DNA of 25,773 bases from an uncultured Gammaproteobacteria bacterium (GCA_903897205.1 CAIUAS010000066.1:1-25773); one strand, 5' to 3'. Positions 15,499-25,462 are shown, counted from the stretch's first letter. Made by a program: numbers and translations. The notes: a model not told the origin generated them from the letters alone.

Positions 15499-18282
15499 GT
15501 GAAAGAAACCAATACACAATTGCTACAAGCAAGTTCTTATTTATCCGGTGGAAATGCAGGATACATCGAAGATCTATATGAAAAATATTTGAAAGATCCG
15601 CAATCAATCGATGCTAAATGGCGCCATTATTTTGCTAGCTTATCTTCTCATGATAATGATATATCTCACGCGGATGTTCGTGCACATTTCGAGAAATTGG
15701 TAAATGGCAATGCAATAAATCGTAACGTGGTTCAACAGGTTTCGGGCGACATTCAGCATGAACGTCAACAAGTCCAAGTGACTAAAATGATCGAAGCCTT
15801 TCGTTGGTATGGTCATTATCAAGCACAATTAGATCCTTTAAATCTGGCTGCAAAACAACCAAGGCCAGAACTTGAATTAGCTTACTATGGGTTTAATACA
15901 GCCGATTTAAAATCACAGTTTCATATTAATGATACTCAGCAGGCCACTTTACAAGAAATTTATCAAGCCTATAAAAAAACCTATTGCGAAACGGTTGGTT
16001 TTGAATATCAACATATGACTAATCTTGCCCAAGTTAAATGGTTGCAAGCAAGAATCGAAGGTAAAAGAAATACATTATCCGCCGATACTAAAAAGCGTAT
16101 TTTGCAAGCGCTGACCCAAACAGAAGGACTGGAAAAATTTTTAGGCGCCAAATATGTCGGACAAACCCGCTTTTCGTTAGAAGGTGGTGAAAGCTTAATG
16201 CCTATGCTAGATGAAATAATTCAGCAGGCAGGTTCGCAGCAAGTTAAAGAAATTGTAATAGGCATGGGACATCGGGGACGTTTAAATATATTAGTTAATA
16301 CATTGGGTATGCCGATCCAAGATTTGTGTTTGGCTTTTGAAGGTAAATTAGAAGAGTCGGGATCGGGCGACGTGAAATATCACCTAGGTCGTTCTTCGGA
16401 TGTTCAAACTTCAGCGGGCCCTCTTCATTTATCACTTGCATTTAACCCATCACATTTAGAAATTATTGATCCTGTTATTGAAGGTTCTGTGCGTGCTCGT
16501 CAACAGCGCCGACACGATCAAGCGCAAGCACAAGTATTACCTATTTTGCTCCATGGCGATGCTGCTTTTGCAGGGCAAGGGGTAGTGATGGAAACCTTTG
16601 CTTTTTCCCAAACGCGTGGTTATGGCACCGGCGGCACCCTGCATGTTGTTATCAATAACCAAGTTGGTTTTACCATTAGCGATCCAAGAGATGCTCGCTC
16701 AAACTGGTATGCGTCAGACGTTGCTAAAATGGTGGAAGCCCCTATATTTCATGTTAATGCTGATGATGTCGAAGCAGTATTGTTTGTTAGCCAGCTAGCG
16801 CTTGATTTTCGGATACAGTTTAAAAAAGATGTCGTGATTGATTTAGTTTGTTATCGTCGCTATGGTCATAATGAGGGTGATGAACCTTCCGCAACACAAC
16901 CACTTATGTATCAAATTATCAAGCAACATCCTGGTATACGTAAGTTATATGCAGATAAGTTAATTGCTGAAGGCGTTATATCGCAAACGCAAGCTGATGA
17001 ATTGGTATCTGCTTATCGTGATAAATTAGATAAACAAACTCCTATTGTTAAATTAGTTCAGAATGACGACCAATATTTAGTTAATTGGCAACCCTATCTT
17101 AAGCAAAATATGGCAGAAATACCGACGCAGGTTCCATTAGCTAAATTAAAAACCTTGGCTCAATCTATTGAAGCGTTACCTGAAGGTTTTGTGCTGCAAG
17201 CACAAGTCGCTAAAATGATGGAAGATCGCCGTAAAATGACGCAAGGCGAGTTACCTCTCAATTGGGGATATGCGGAGACTTTAGCCTATGCCTCATTATT
17301 AAATGAAGGCCATCCTATTCGGATGTCAGGCGAAGATTGCCAACGCGGAACCTTCGCACATCGGCATGCTGTTTTGCATGATCAAAATAATAATTCTATC
17401 TATGTTCCTTTACAAAAGGTCGTGCATGATAATGCCACGATCACGCTAGTGGATTCATTACTTTCAGAAGAAGCGGTATTAGCTTTCGAATATGGTTATG
17501 CGGCATCAAGCCCAGAGTCTTTAGTCATTTGGGAAGCGCAATATGGTGATTTTGTTAATGGAGCGCAGGTAGTTATTGATCAATTTATTAATTGCAGCGA
17601 GCAAAAATGGGGACGTTTGAGTGGGGTGACCCTGTATTTACCTCATGGATATGAAGGTGCGGGCCCTGAGCATTCTTCCGCGCGTCTAGAAAGATTTTTA
17701 CAACTGTGCGCTGAAGATAATATGCAAGTTTGTATGCCTAGTACGCCTGCACAAGTGTTTCATATGATTCGCCGCCAGGTTGTTCGTCCACTACGTAAAC
17801 CTTTGATTGTTTTTACACCCAAAAGCTTATTGCGTCATAAATTAGCAACTTCCAGCTTACAAGAGTTGGCACAAGGACAATTTCAATTAATTATTCCAGA
17901 ACTTGATGACATTAAAGTAACGGATGTTCAGCGCGTCATTCTTTGCAGTGGTAAGGTTTATTATGATCTGTTAGAACAACGTCGTGTGAGAAATAGCCAA
18001 AATATTGCCATTATCCGTGTGGAGCAATTATATCCTTATCCTAAAGCTGAAATAACCAAAGAATTAGAAAAATATAAAAAAGCAAAAGATATTATTTGGT
18101 GCCAAGAAGAACCTTTAAATCAAGGCGCATGGTATGCAACAGTACACATCCTTACTGAATGTTTAGCTAAGGGACAAATGTTGCGTTGCGTAAGTCGCCC
18201 TGCTGCAGCGGCAACAGCGGTGGGATCTAAATATGTACATGCTAAACAACAAAAAGCATTAATTGATGAAGCATTAGCTTAA
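15499..18282 (+). CDS. sucA: 2-oxoglutarate dehydrogenase E1 component
   Basis: SucA is the thiamin diphosphate-dependent E1 subunit that decarboxylates 2-oxoglutarate and passes the succinyl group to the lipoyl arm of SucB. The 927 residues (E. coli 933) begin with the family N-terminus SSYLSGGNAGYIEDLYEKYL. Further blocks are GMGHRGRLNILVNTLG, AFNPSHLEIIDPV, the ThDP/Mg site GDAAFAGQGVVMETF through INNQVGFT, RRYGHNEGDEP, GYEGAGPEHSSARLERFLQL and the C-terminal IIWCQEEPLNQGAW. The start is a GTG; AAAGAG lies about nine bases upstream. No ATG fits the conserved N-terminus. sucB follows after 26 nt. The E3 subunit (lpd) must lie elsewhere in the genome. Confidence 0.98.
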   Translation: MKETNTQLLQASSYLSGGNAGYIEDLYEKYLKDPQSIDAKWRHYFASLSSHDNDISHADVRAHFEKLVNGNAINRNVVQQVSGDIQHERQQVQVTKMIEAFRWYGHYQAQLDPLNLAAKQPRPELELAYYGFNTADLKSQFHINDTQQATLQEIYQAYKKTYCETVGFEYQHMTNLAQVKWLQARIEGKRNTLSADTKKRILQALTQTEGLEKFLGAKYVGQTRFSLEGGESLMPMLDEIIQQAGSQQVKEIVIGMGHRGRLNILVNTLGMPIQDLCLAFEGKLEESGSGDVKYHLGRSSDVQTSAGPLHLSLAFNPSHLEIIDPVIEGSVRARQQRRHDQAQAQVLPILLHGDAAFAGQGVVMETFAFSQTRGYGTGGTLHVVINNQVGFTISDPRDARSNWYASDVAKMVEAPIFHVNADDVEAVLFVSQLALDFRIQFKKDVVIDLVCYRRYGHNEGDEPSATQPLMYQIIKQHPGIRKLYADKLIAEGVISQTQADELVSAYRDKLDKQTPIVKLVQNDDQYLVNWQPYLKQNMAEIPTQVPLAKLKTLAQSIEALPEGFVLQAQVAKMMEDRRKMTQGELPLNWGYAETLAYASLLNEGHPIRMSGEDCQRGTFAHRHAVLHDQNNNSIYVPLQKVVHDNATITLVDSLLSEEAVLAFEYGYAASSPESLVIWEAQYGDFVNGAQVVIDQFINCSEQKWGRLSGVTLYLPHGYEGAGPEHSSARLERFLQLCAEDNMQVCMPSTPAQVFHMIRRQVVRPLRKPLIVFTPKSLLRHKLATSSLQELAQGQFQLIIPELDDIKVTDVQRVILCSGKVYYDLLEQRRVRNSQNIAIIRVEQLYPYPKAEITKELEKYKKAKDIIWCQEEPLNQGAWYATVHILTECLAKGQMLRCVSRPAAAATAVGSKYVHAKQQKALIDEALA

Positions 18283-18308
18283 ATAACTAAAATCAGTAGG
18301 AAATAACA

Positions 18309-19475
18309 ATGACAATAGAAGTAAAAGTACCTTCCTTGCCAGAATCTGTTGCAGATGCAACTATTGTTACCTGGCATAAAAAACCTGGAGATGCAGTAAA
18401 GCGTGATGAAAATCTGGTTGATCTAGAAACCGATAAAGTTGTATTAGAGGTTCCTGCGCCTGCGGATGGTGTGTTAAAAGAGATAGTGAAAGATAAGGGC
18501 GCTGTGGTTAAATCGGATGAGTTATTGGCAATTATTGAAGCAGGACAAGTTGCCGCAGCAACAAAAACAGTAGAAACAACTTCTGTAAAAGAATCAGCTT
18601 CTGCAGCATCCGCTGGACCCTCAGCGCGTCGTGCGGCTGCTGAGCATGAGGTTAAGATTGAGCAAGTGGCGGGTTCTGGTAAAGGCGGCCGTGTTACTAA
18701 AGAAGATATTATAGGCCAAACTGATAAAAGTGCAGCTAAATCTACCGTTAGTCCTGCTGTTACAGCAGTAGGTGAGCGCTCTGAACAACGGGTACCTATG
18801 TCACGTCTGCGCGCTAAAATTGCTGAACGTTTAGTAAGTGCCCAGCAAAATGCAGCCATTTTAACAACATTTAATGAAATTAATTTAAAAGCGGTCATGG
18901 AGATTCGTAATCGCTATAAAGATAATTTCGAGAAAAAACACGGCGTTAAATTAGGTTTTATGTCCTTTTTTACTCGTGCAGCAGTTGAGGCCTTGAAACG
19001 TTATCCGGCGGTTAATGCTTACATTGATGGCAATGATATTATTTATCATGGATATTGCGATGTGGGTATTGCTGTTTCAAGCGAACGTGGGTTAGTGGTG
19101 CCAGTATTACGTAATGCAGAAAAAATGGGTTTTGCTGATCTTGAGCGAGCTATTGGTGATTATGGTCGCAAAGCACGAGATGGGCAATTAACTATCGAAG
19201 AAATGACCGGCGGTACATTTACCATTACTAATGGCGGAGTTTTTGGTTCGTTATTATCAACTCCTATTATTAATCCTCCACAAAGTGCTATTTTAGGTAT
19301 GCATAAAATTGAAGAACGTCCTGTCGTAGAAAACGGTCAGATTGTTATTCGTCCTATGATGTATGTGGCTTTATCGTATGATCATCGTATTATCGATGGT
19401 AAAGAATCAGTTGGCTTTTTAGTGGCTATTAAAGAATTATTAGAAGATCCAACCCGTTTATTATTAGATGTTTAA
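18309..19475 (+). CDS. sucB: Dihydrolipoyl succinyltransferase (E2 of 2-oxoglutarate dehydrogenase)
   Basis: SucB forms the core of the 2-oxoglutarate dehydrogenase complex and transfers the succinyl group from its lipoyl arm to CoA. The 388 residues comprise one lipoyl domain (about 2-77) with the lipoylated K43 in LETDKVVLEVP, a short Ala/Thr/Ser-rich linker (about 78-102), an E3/E1-binding domain (about 103-140, SARRAAAEHEV ... GKGGRVTKEDI), a second linker and the catalytic domain (about 158-388). The active-site H359 and D363 lie in SYDHRIIDGKESVG. The protein is a little shorter than E. coli SucB (405), mostly in the linkers. AGGAAA six bases before the ATG supports the start. Antisense open frames across this gene are shadows. 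Confidence 0.97.
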   Translation: MTIEVKVPSLPESVADATIVTWHKKPGDAVKRDENLVDLETDKVVLEVPAPADGVLKEIVKDKGAVVKSDELLAIIEAGQVAAATKTVETTSVKESASAASAGPSARRAAAEHEVKIEQVAGSGKGGRVTKEDIIGQTDKSAAKSTVSPAVTAVGERSEQRVPMSRLRAKIAERLVSAQQNAAILTTFNEINLKAVMEIRNRYKDNFEKKHGVKLGFMSFFTRAAVEALKRYPAVNAYIDGNDIIYHGYCDVGIAVSSERGLVVPVLRNAEKMGFADLERAIGDYGRKARDGQLTIEEMTGGTFTITNGGVFGSLLSTPIINPPQSAILGMHKIEERPVVENGQIVIRPMMYVALSYDHRIIDGKESVGFLVAIKELLEDPTRLLLDV

Positions 19476-19518
19476 TCGCGCAACAATTGAATTGTTAATT
19501 TTGGAGATAAAATAAAAA

Positions 19519-20682
19519 ATGAACTTACATGAATATCAAGCAAAACTTTTATTTACTAAATACAGTATGCCAGTTCCACCAGGAGAACCGGCTTCTAATG
19601 CAGATGAAGCATTAGCTATTGCGCAGCGTTTGGGTGGCGAAAATTGGATGGTAAAAGCGCAGGTCCATGCAGGTGGTCGTGGTAAAGCGGGTGGTGTGCG
19701 TTTCGTACGTAGCCGCGAAGAATTAGTAAAAGTTTCACAAGAATTGCTGGGTAAACAGTTAGTAACCTATCAAACCGATGCGCATGGCCAACCGGTTAAT
19801 CAAGTATTAATTGCACAACCTTGTGATATTACACGCGAACTATATTTAGGCGCGGTGTTAGATCGTGCTAGCCGTCGCGTTGTTATTATGGCATCCACGG
19901 AAGGTGGTGTTGAGATTGAGCAAGTCGCTGAAAAGACCCCCGAAAAAATCTTAAAAATTATGGTTGATCCACTCGTGGGTGTCATGCCTTATCAGGCTAG
20001 AGAGTTTGGTTTTGCTTTAGGATTAACCCAAGAACAAATTCGCGAATTTACCAATATTTTAATTGGCTTAGGTAAAATGTTTATGGAATGCGATTTAAGC
20101 TTGGTTGAAATTAATCCTTTAATTATTGATCAATCCGGTAAATTAATTTGCTTAGATGGTAAAGTGGTCGTAGATGATAACGCACTTTATCGTCAGCCAG
20201 AAATTCGTGCAATGCGCGATCCTTCGCAAGAAGATGAACGTGAAAATCGTGCCCGCGATTGGGAATTAAATTATGTTGCATTAGATGGTGATATTGGTTG
20301 TATGGTTAATGGCGCTGGTTTGGCGATGGCAACCATGGATATTATTAAATTACATGGTGGTAATCCTGCTAACTTCTTAGATGTAGGTGGCGGTGCAACT
20401 CAAGAGCGTGTAACTGAAGCATTTAAAATTATTTTATCTGATAAAAATGTGAAAGGAATTTTAGTCAATATTTTTGGTGGCATTGTTCGCTGTGACATGA
20501 TTGCAGATGGCATTATAGGTGCAGTAGCTGAAGTGGGTGTCACCATACCTGTCGTTGTTCGCTTGGAAGGTAACAATGCCGATTTGGGCGCCAAGAAATT
20601 AAGTGAAAGTGGCTTAAATATTATTGCTGCTAAAAGCTTAACGGACGCCGCTCAACAGATCGTTGAAGCAGTAAAAGTATAA
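19519..20682 (+). CDS. sucC: Succinyl-CoA synthetase beta subunit
   Basis: SucC pairs with SucD to convert succinyl-CoA, ADP (or GDP) and phosphate to succinate, CoA and ATP (or GTP). The 387 residues (E. coli 388) start MNLHEYQAKLLFTKY, followed by an ATP-grasp domain with VHAGGRGKAGGVRFV and SLVEINPLIID. The C-terminal ligase domain has NGAGLAMATMDIIKLHGG, FLDVGGGA and NIFGGIVRCD. A GGAG precedes the ATG by about twelve bases, longer than ideal but with no better start in frame. The gene is 43 nt after sucB and 77 nt before sucD. Confidence 0.98.
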   Translation: MNLHEYQAKLLFTKYSMPVPPGEPASNADEALAIAQRLGGENWMVKAQVHAGGRGKAGGVRFVRSREELVKVSQELLGKQLVTYQTDAHGQPVNQVLIAQPCDITRELYLGAVLDRASRRVVIMASTEGGVEIEQVAEKTPEKILKIMVDPLVGVMPYQAREFGFALGLTQEQIREFTNILIGLGKMFMECDLSLVEINPLIIDQSGKLICLDGKVVVDDNALYRQPEIRAMRDPSQEDERENRARDWELNYVALDGDIGCMVNGAGLAMATMDIIKLHGGNPANFLDVGGGATQERVTEAFKIILSDKNVKGILVNIFGGIVRCDMIADGIIGAVAEVGVTIPVVVRLEGNNADLGAKKLSESGLNIIAAKSLTDAAQQIVEAVKV

Positions 20683-20759
20683 TTTGCATTTGTTTTCTTA
20701 GTTAGAAAAAGAAAAGAAAATAAATTTAATCTGGAATATATTTAATAGAAGAGTAAATA

Positions 20760-21635
20760 ATGAGTATATTAATTGATAAAAACACAAAAGTAATTTGCCA
20801 AGGATTCACTGGTAAGCAAGGCACTTTCCATTCACAGCAAGCGGTTGAATATGGCACGAAAATGGTTGGTGGTGTAACGCCAGGCAAAGGTGGTGAAAGT
20901 CACTTGGGTTTACCTGTTTTTAATACTGTAAAAGAAGCAGTACAAGCAACAGGGGCTGATGCTTCGGTTATTTATGTGCCTGCGCCTTTTTGCAAAGATT
21001 CAATTATTGAAGCGGCGGATGCCGGTATTAAATTAATTGTATGTATCACAGAAGGTATACCGGTATTAGATATGCTAGAAGTAAAAGTATATTTAGAAAA
21101 TAATACTAATGCGCGCATGATTGGGCCCAATTGCCCAGGTGTAATTACGCCAGGGGAATGTAAAATTGGTATTATGCCAGGTTATATTCATAAACCAGGT
21201 CGTGTGGGTATTGTTTCTCGTTCGGGTACCTTAACGTATGAAGCCGTTAAACAAACAACTGATTTAGGTTTTGGCCAAAGCACTTGCGTTGGTATTGGTG
21301 GCGACCCTATTCCTGGTAGCAATTTCATTGATATTTTACGCCTTTTCCAAGCTGATCCTAAAACCGAAGCCATTATTATGGTAGGTGAAATTGGTGGAAC
21401 CGCAGAAGAAGAAGCCGCTGAGTTTATTAAACAGCATGTAACAAAACCCGTTGTTTCTTATATTGCTGGAGTTACCGCGCCATCCGGTAAACGCATGGGG
21501 CATGCGGGTGCGATTATTTCTGGTGGTAAAGGTACCGCTGCTGAGAAATTTGCTGCGCTTGAGGCGGCTGGCGTGCGTACGGTTAAATCACCTGCAGACA
21601 TGGGTAAAGTCCTTGCTGAAGTAACCGGCTGGTAA
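20760..21635 (+). CDS. sucD: Succinyl-CoA synthetase alpha subunit
   Basis: SucD binds CoA and carries the phosphohistidine of succinyl-CoA synthetase. The 291 residues show the CoA-binding Rossmann start VICQGFTGKQGTFHS, the blocks GPNCPGVITPGECKIGIMP and GRVGIVSRSGTLTYE, and the phosphorylated H248 in GKRMGHAGAIISGGKGTA. GAAGAG lies seven bases before the ATG. The 77-nt spacer after sucC is A/T-rich and purine-rich, and I see no terminator or clear promoter in it. A strong terminator 25 nt after the stop closes the operon. Confidence 0.98.
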   Translation: MSILIDKNTKVICQGFTGKQGTFHSQQAVEYGTKMVGGVTPGKGGESHLGLPVFNTVKEAVQATGADASVIYVPAPFCKDSIIEAADAGIKLIVCITEGIPVLDMLEVKVYLENNTNARMIGPNCPGVITPGECKIGIMPGYIHKPGRVGIVSRSGTLTYEAVKQTTDLGFGQSTCVGIGGDPIPGSNFIDILRLFQADPKTEAIIMVGEIGGTAEEEAAEFIKQHVTKPVVSYIAGVTAPSGKRMGHAGAIISGGKGTAAEKFAALEAAGVRTVKSPADMGKVLAEVTGW

Positions 21636-21659
21636 GTAAGAAAAATAATGCTGTAAAGT

Positions 21660-21686
21660 AAAAAGGCGCTATTTCAGCGCCTTTTT
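21660..21686 (+). terminator. Rho-independent terminator after sucD
   Basis: AAAAAGGCGCT at 21660-21670 pairs with AGCGCCTTTTT at 21676-21686 around an ATTTC loop, and two further T residues follow. It ends the sdh-suc operon. The next gene starts only 29 nt later. Confidence 0.92.
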
Positions 21687-21715
21687 TTATTAGGTTTTCA
21701 CGGGAAAAAATAAGC

Positions 21716-23953
21716 ATGGATAATAAAATCACCTATCAATTGACTGTGCATGACATGCATTGCGCAAGCTGTGTCAATACCATTGAAAATGCTTTGCTGA
21801 AATTATCAGCGGTGCAACATGCGGAAGTTAATTTTGCCAGCAAAATAGCTACTGTCAGTCTTCGCGAAAAAATGTCGACAGATGAAATAATCCAAGCTAT
21901 GAAAGCGGCAGGTTATACCGCGACGTTGAATAGCAATGAAGACATTCGTTTAGATGCTCTTCAACATGAGCAGTATATATTGCATCAGCATAAACAATTA
22001 CTAAAAAAAACAGTAGTTGCTTTTTTAATGGGTGTGCCCGCTTTTATTTTTCATTTAATAGCAATGCCTTCCCTCATAACAACGGAAGGACAGATGCTCG
22101 GTATCGTACTCGGTATTTTAGCTTTTATTACGTTAATTTATTCGGGAGGGCATTTTTTTAGTGGCGCCTGGACAGCGTTAAAAATGCGTACAACCAATAT
22201 GGACACGCTAATTGCAGCGGGCACAGGAATTGCATGGTTATATTCTGCCTGGGTTGTATTATTTCCTCATACGGTGCCTGCATTAGCGCAACATCAATAT
22301 TTTGAATCAACTATTTTTATTATTGCCTTAGTTAATTTGGGCGCATGGCTAGAATCAGCCGCGCGTGGTAAAACTTCTGCGGCAATAAAAAGATTGCTTG
22401 AATTACAACCAGAAACAGCCTGCCTTATCAGAAATAATAATGAAATAATACTTCCTATTAACCAAGTTGAAATTAATGACATTGTTCGTATTAAACCGGG
22501 TAACAGAATTCCAGTGGATGGAGTAATTATTGAAGGCGAATCCTATGTCGATCAAGCTATGTTGACAGGTGAAGCCATTCCAGTCTCTAAAAAAACAGGT
22601 GATGAAGTGGTTAGCGGCACTGTTAATAAAACCGGTAGTTTTTTATTTAAAACGACAAAAATAGGCCAAGATACTACCTTATCGCAAATTATCAAGTTAG
22701 TGCAACAAGCACAAAATACTAAACCTTCTATTGCTCGACTAGCAGATAAAGTCGCTGCCATATTTGTCCCTGCTATTATTTTAATTGCGATTATTACCGC
22801 CTTAATTTGGTTCATGGTTGGGCCATCGCCAAAAATTATCTATATGTTAGTTACAGCAATGTCAGTTTTAATTATTGCTTGTCCTTGCGCGATCGGGCTA
22901 GCAATACCTATTTCTGTTATGACTGGCATTGGTAAGGCGGCAGAATATGGTGTTTTAATTCGTAATGGCGAAGCCTTGCAACAGGCTGGAAATTTAACAA
23001 CTATTATTTTAGATAAAACAGGTACTATTACGCAAGGTCAACCCGCATTAAGCACAATTAAATTATTAGCAGATTGGAGTGAAGAAAAAATATTAGCTTG
23101 TGCTGCGAGTATTGAAATTAATTCTGAACATCCCTTAGGGCAAGCGATTTTACAAGCCGCCAAAGAACGTAATTGCACATTAATTCCAGTCGTACAATTT
23201 CAAGCAGAAGTGGGACATGGGGTAGTAGCCAGCGTGAATAATCAACAAGTATTATTAGGTAATAAAAAATTATTAGAAAAATATCAAGTACCATTAAACA
23301 ATATTAACCTTGAAGAAGAATTCACTAAAAAAGGCCAAACGCCTATTTTTATGGTGGCTGATAAAAAAATAGTCGCCATTTTTTCTATTGTTGATCCGCT
23401 TAAAGCAGATTCCGCAGCGGCTATTGCACGTTTACAAAAACTAGGTGTGCAGGTCGTAATGGTGACGGGTGATCATTGGCAGACTGCACAAGCAATTGCA
23501 GCGGAAGTTGGCATTAAGCAAATATTTGCCGATACATTGCCTCAGCATAAATCGCAAATCGTCGCTAATTTACAAAATAAAGGAGAAATTGTAGGTATGG
23601 CAGGGGATGGTATTAATGATGCGCCAGCACTTATGCAAGCTAATGTTGGTTTTGCAGTAGGTTCAGGTATTGCAGTTACCGTTGAGAGTGCAGATATTAC
23701 TTTATTGCAAGGCTCTCTGCACAGTATTGTTAATGCAATTGAAATTTCGCGAGCAACATTGCGTAATATGAAGCAAAATTTATTTGCTGCTTTTATTTAT
23801 AATATTTTAGCGATACCTATTGCTGCAGGTGCTATTTATCCTTTCACAAAACTATTACTGAATCCTGTTATTGCAGGGGCAACGATGGCGTTATCTTCAC
23901 TTACTGTGGTAAGCAATGCTAATCGATTACATTTATTTAGGCCTAATAAATAG
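21716..23953 (+). CDS. copA: Copper-exporting P1B-type ATPase
   Basis: This inner-membrane pump uses ATP to export Cu(I). The 745 residues contain one N-terminal heavy-metal domain (about 5-70) with DMHCASC (C16, C19), eight predicted membrane spans, the actuator motif LTGEAIP (T284-E286), the transport-site C389-P-C391 in IIACPCAIGLA, the phosphorylated D433 in DKTGTITQG, an HP motif in SEHPLGQAI and GDGINDAPAL. YN in span 7 (AFIYNILAIP) and MALSS in span 8 fit the Cu(I) subgroup and argue against Zn/Cd/Pb pumps. The ATG has a modest upstream GGGAA. No copper chaperone or CueR-type regulator adjoins it, and the space after the sucD terminator is too short for an obvious promoter of its own. 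Confidence 0.94.
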   Translation: MDNKITYQLTVHDMHCASCVNTIENALLKLSAVQHAEVNFASKIATVSLREKMSTDEIIQAMKAAGYTATLNSNEDIRLDALQHEQYILHQHKQLLKKTVVAFLMGVPAFIFHLIAMPSLITTEGQMLGIVLGILAFITLIYSGGHFFSGAWTALKMRTTNMDTLIAAGTGIAWLYSAWVVLFPHTVPALAQHQYFESTIFIIALVNLGAWLESAARGKTSAAIKRLLELQPETACLIRNNNEIILPINQVEINDIVRIKPGNRIPVDGVIIEGESYVDQAMLTGEAIPVSKKTGDEVVSGTVNKTGSFLFKTTKIGQDTTLSQIIKLVQQAQNTKPSIARLADKVAAIFVPAIILIAIITALIWFMVGPSPKIIYMLVTAMSVLIIACPCAIGLAIPISVMTGIGKAAEYGVLIRNGEALQQAGNLTTIILDKTGTITQGQPALSTIKLLADWSEEKILACAASIEINSEHPLGQAILQAAKERNCTLIPVVQFQAEVGHGVVASVNNQQVLLGNKKLLEKYQVPLNNINLEEEFTKKGQTPIFMVADKKIVAIFSIVDPLKADSAAAIARLQKLGVQVVMVTGDHWQTAQAIAAEVGIKQIFADTLPQHKSQIVANLQNKGEIVGMAGDGINDAPALMQANVGFAVGSGIAVTVESADITLLQGSLHSIVNAIEISRATLRNMKQNLFAAFIYNILAIPIAAGAIYPFTKLLLNPVIAGATMALSSLTVVSNANRLHLFRPNK

Positions 23954-23958
23954 GCAAG

Positions 23959-23995
23959 ATATACCAAAATAAGTGTTACCTCGGGTTTGGTATAT
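23959..23995. terminator. Possible bidirectional terminator between copA and the M20 gene
   Basis: ATATACCAAA at 23959-23968 is an exact inverted repeat of TTTGGTATAT at 23986-23995, with a 17-nt spacer. It lies between two converging genes, where a shared terminator is expected. The stem has few G-C pairs and no proper U-tract, so it may be weak. Confidence 0.45.
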
Positions 23996-24000
23996 GTTAT

Positions 24001-25410
24001 TTACTTGCGATAATGATCGGCAATAATCTGTGCCACACAACAAGTTAAATTTTTTGCCATCGTGATATGTAAAAATTCATTTGGTCCATGCGCATTAGAT
24101 TTTGGGCCTAAAACGCCGGTAATAACAAATTGCGCTTTAGGAAATTTTTCACCTAGCATGCCCATAAATGGTATTGTGCCGCCTTCGCCCCAATAGAGTG
24201 CTGGTTTGCCATAATAAGTTTGTGAAGCCTCGTTAAGGGATTGCTTTAGCCAGTTTTGTATCACTGGCGCATTCCAACCAGGCGCGGCGCCTTCTCGGAT
24301 TATAAAAGTTACTTGCGCATTATAGGGTGGATTAGTTTCTAAAATTTGTTTCATAGCCATCGCTGCTTTTTTAGCATCACAGGTAGGCGGTAAACGCATA
24401 GAAAGTTTAGCGGTGGTAGAGGGACGTAAAACATTTCCCGCATTTTCTAGGCTGGGAACGCCTCCAATGCCAGTAAAGGAGAGGGCGGCTTTCCAGGTGC
24501 GATTAATTATCAGTTCATAATTATTGCTTGAAACAGGTTTGGCATCTTTTATAAAAGGTAATTCTTGCCAAACTTTATCACCCATTGTCTCGGCAACTAA
24601 TTTTGCTTGTTCAATCCGTTCGGCTGGAATAACTACTTTTAAATCATCCAATAAAATTTCGCCGGTATTTTCATCTTCAAGTCGTTTTAATAATTGCCGG
24701 ACGATACGGAAGCTAGAAGGCGCTATGCCGCTAGCCGCACCTGAATGAACACCTTCTGTTAAAATTTCAACTTTTAATTCGCCAACAATATTGCCGCGCA
24801 AAGAAGTAGTGCACCATAATTGATCGTAATTACCACAGCCAGAGTCTAAACAAATAACTAAATCGGGTGTGCCAATTTCATGGGTTAAATGCTCAACGTA
24901 AAAAGGTAAATCAGGACTTCCACTTTCCTCGCTGGCTTCAATTAAAATCACACAGCGCGCATGCGGGATATTTTGTTGTTGTAAGCCTTTAATGGCGGTG
25001 AGGGAGGCAAAGAGGGCGTAACCGTCATCAGCGCCGCCTCGGCCATATAAGCGATCGTTTTTAAGCACAGGTTTCCAGGGGCCAAGTTCAGGATCCCAAC
25101 CAGTCATTTCAGGCTGCTTATCTAAATGACCGTATAATAATATCGTTTCTTCTATTTGGCCTGGAATCTCTAGCACGAGTAGAGGTGTTCGCCCTGGCAA
25201 TCGATGAACAGTGAGTTGCAAGTTGGCAATATTTTGTTGTTTACACCAATTAACCATTAATTCAACTGCTTTTTCCATATGGCCATTGGTTTCCCACTGA
25301 GGATCAAAGCTAGGTGACTTATTAGGAATGCGAATATATTCACATAAAGAGGGGACGATGGATTGCTCCCAGGTTTGGTTAACAAAATCGCTGAGTTGTT
25401 TAATATTCAT
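24001..25410 (-). CDS. M20 family dipeptidase
   Basis: A zinc-dependent cytoplasmic dipeptidase of the M20 clan, closest in layout to the Dug1/carnosinase-type nonspecific dipeptidases. The 469 residues keep all expected active-site residues: H95 and D97 in LYGHLDKQP, bridging D128 in GRGGADDGYAL, general base E161 and ligand E162 in EASEESGSP, D189 in ICLDSG and H441 in SNAHGPNEF. A dimerisation (lid) domain is inserted at about 205-375, with EGVHSGAASGIAPSS at its start. There is no signal peptide. The ribosome binding site is weak. It starts 52 nt downstream of prs on the same strand and may be transcribed with it, though the functions are unrelated. Exact peptide preference cannot be read from sequence. 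Confidence 0.92.
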   Translation of the reverse strand: MNIKQLSDFVNQTWEQSIVPSLCEYIRIPNKSPSFDPQWETNGHMEKAVELMVNWCKQQNIANLQLTVHRLPGRTPLLVLEIPGQIEETILLYGHLDKQPEMTGWDPELGPWKPVLKNDRLYGRGGADDGYALFASLTAIKGLQQQNIPHARCVILIEASEESGSPDLPFYVEHLTHEIGTPDLVICLDSGCGNYDQLWCTTSLRGNIVGELKVEILTEGVHSGAASGIAPSSFRIVRQLLKRLEDENTGEILLDDLKVVIPAERIEQAKLVAETMGDKVWQELPFIKDAKPVSSNNYELIINRTWKAALSFTGIGGVPSLENAGNVLRPSTTAKLSMRLPPTCDAKKAAMAMKQILETNPPYNAQVTFIIREGAAPGWNAPVIQNWLKQSLNEASQTYYGKPALYWGEGGTIPFMGMLGEKFPKAQFVITGVLGPKSNAHGPNEFLHITMAKNLTCCVAQIIADHYRK

Positions 25411-25462
25411 AAAAGTTTCACTTTTCCAAGAAGTCTATACATAAACCTTGTAAGCTAGCTTA

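Noticed and set aside
18293..18898. 201-residue minus-strand open frame antisense to the start of sucB
   Set aside because: It lies wholly over well-supported sucB coding sequence and its Ser/Thr/Ala/Val-rich translation matches no family; it is a shadow of codon bias.
25451..25462. Perfect palindrome TAAGCTAGCTTA directly after the prs stop
   Set aside because: It has no loop and no U-tract, so it is not a terminator, and a 12-bp palindrome can easily occur by chance.
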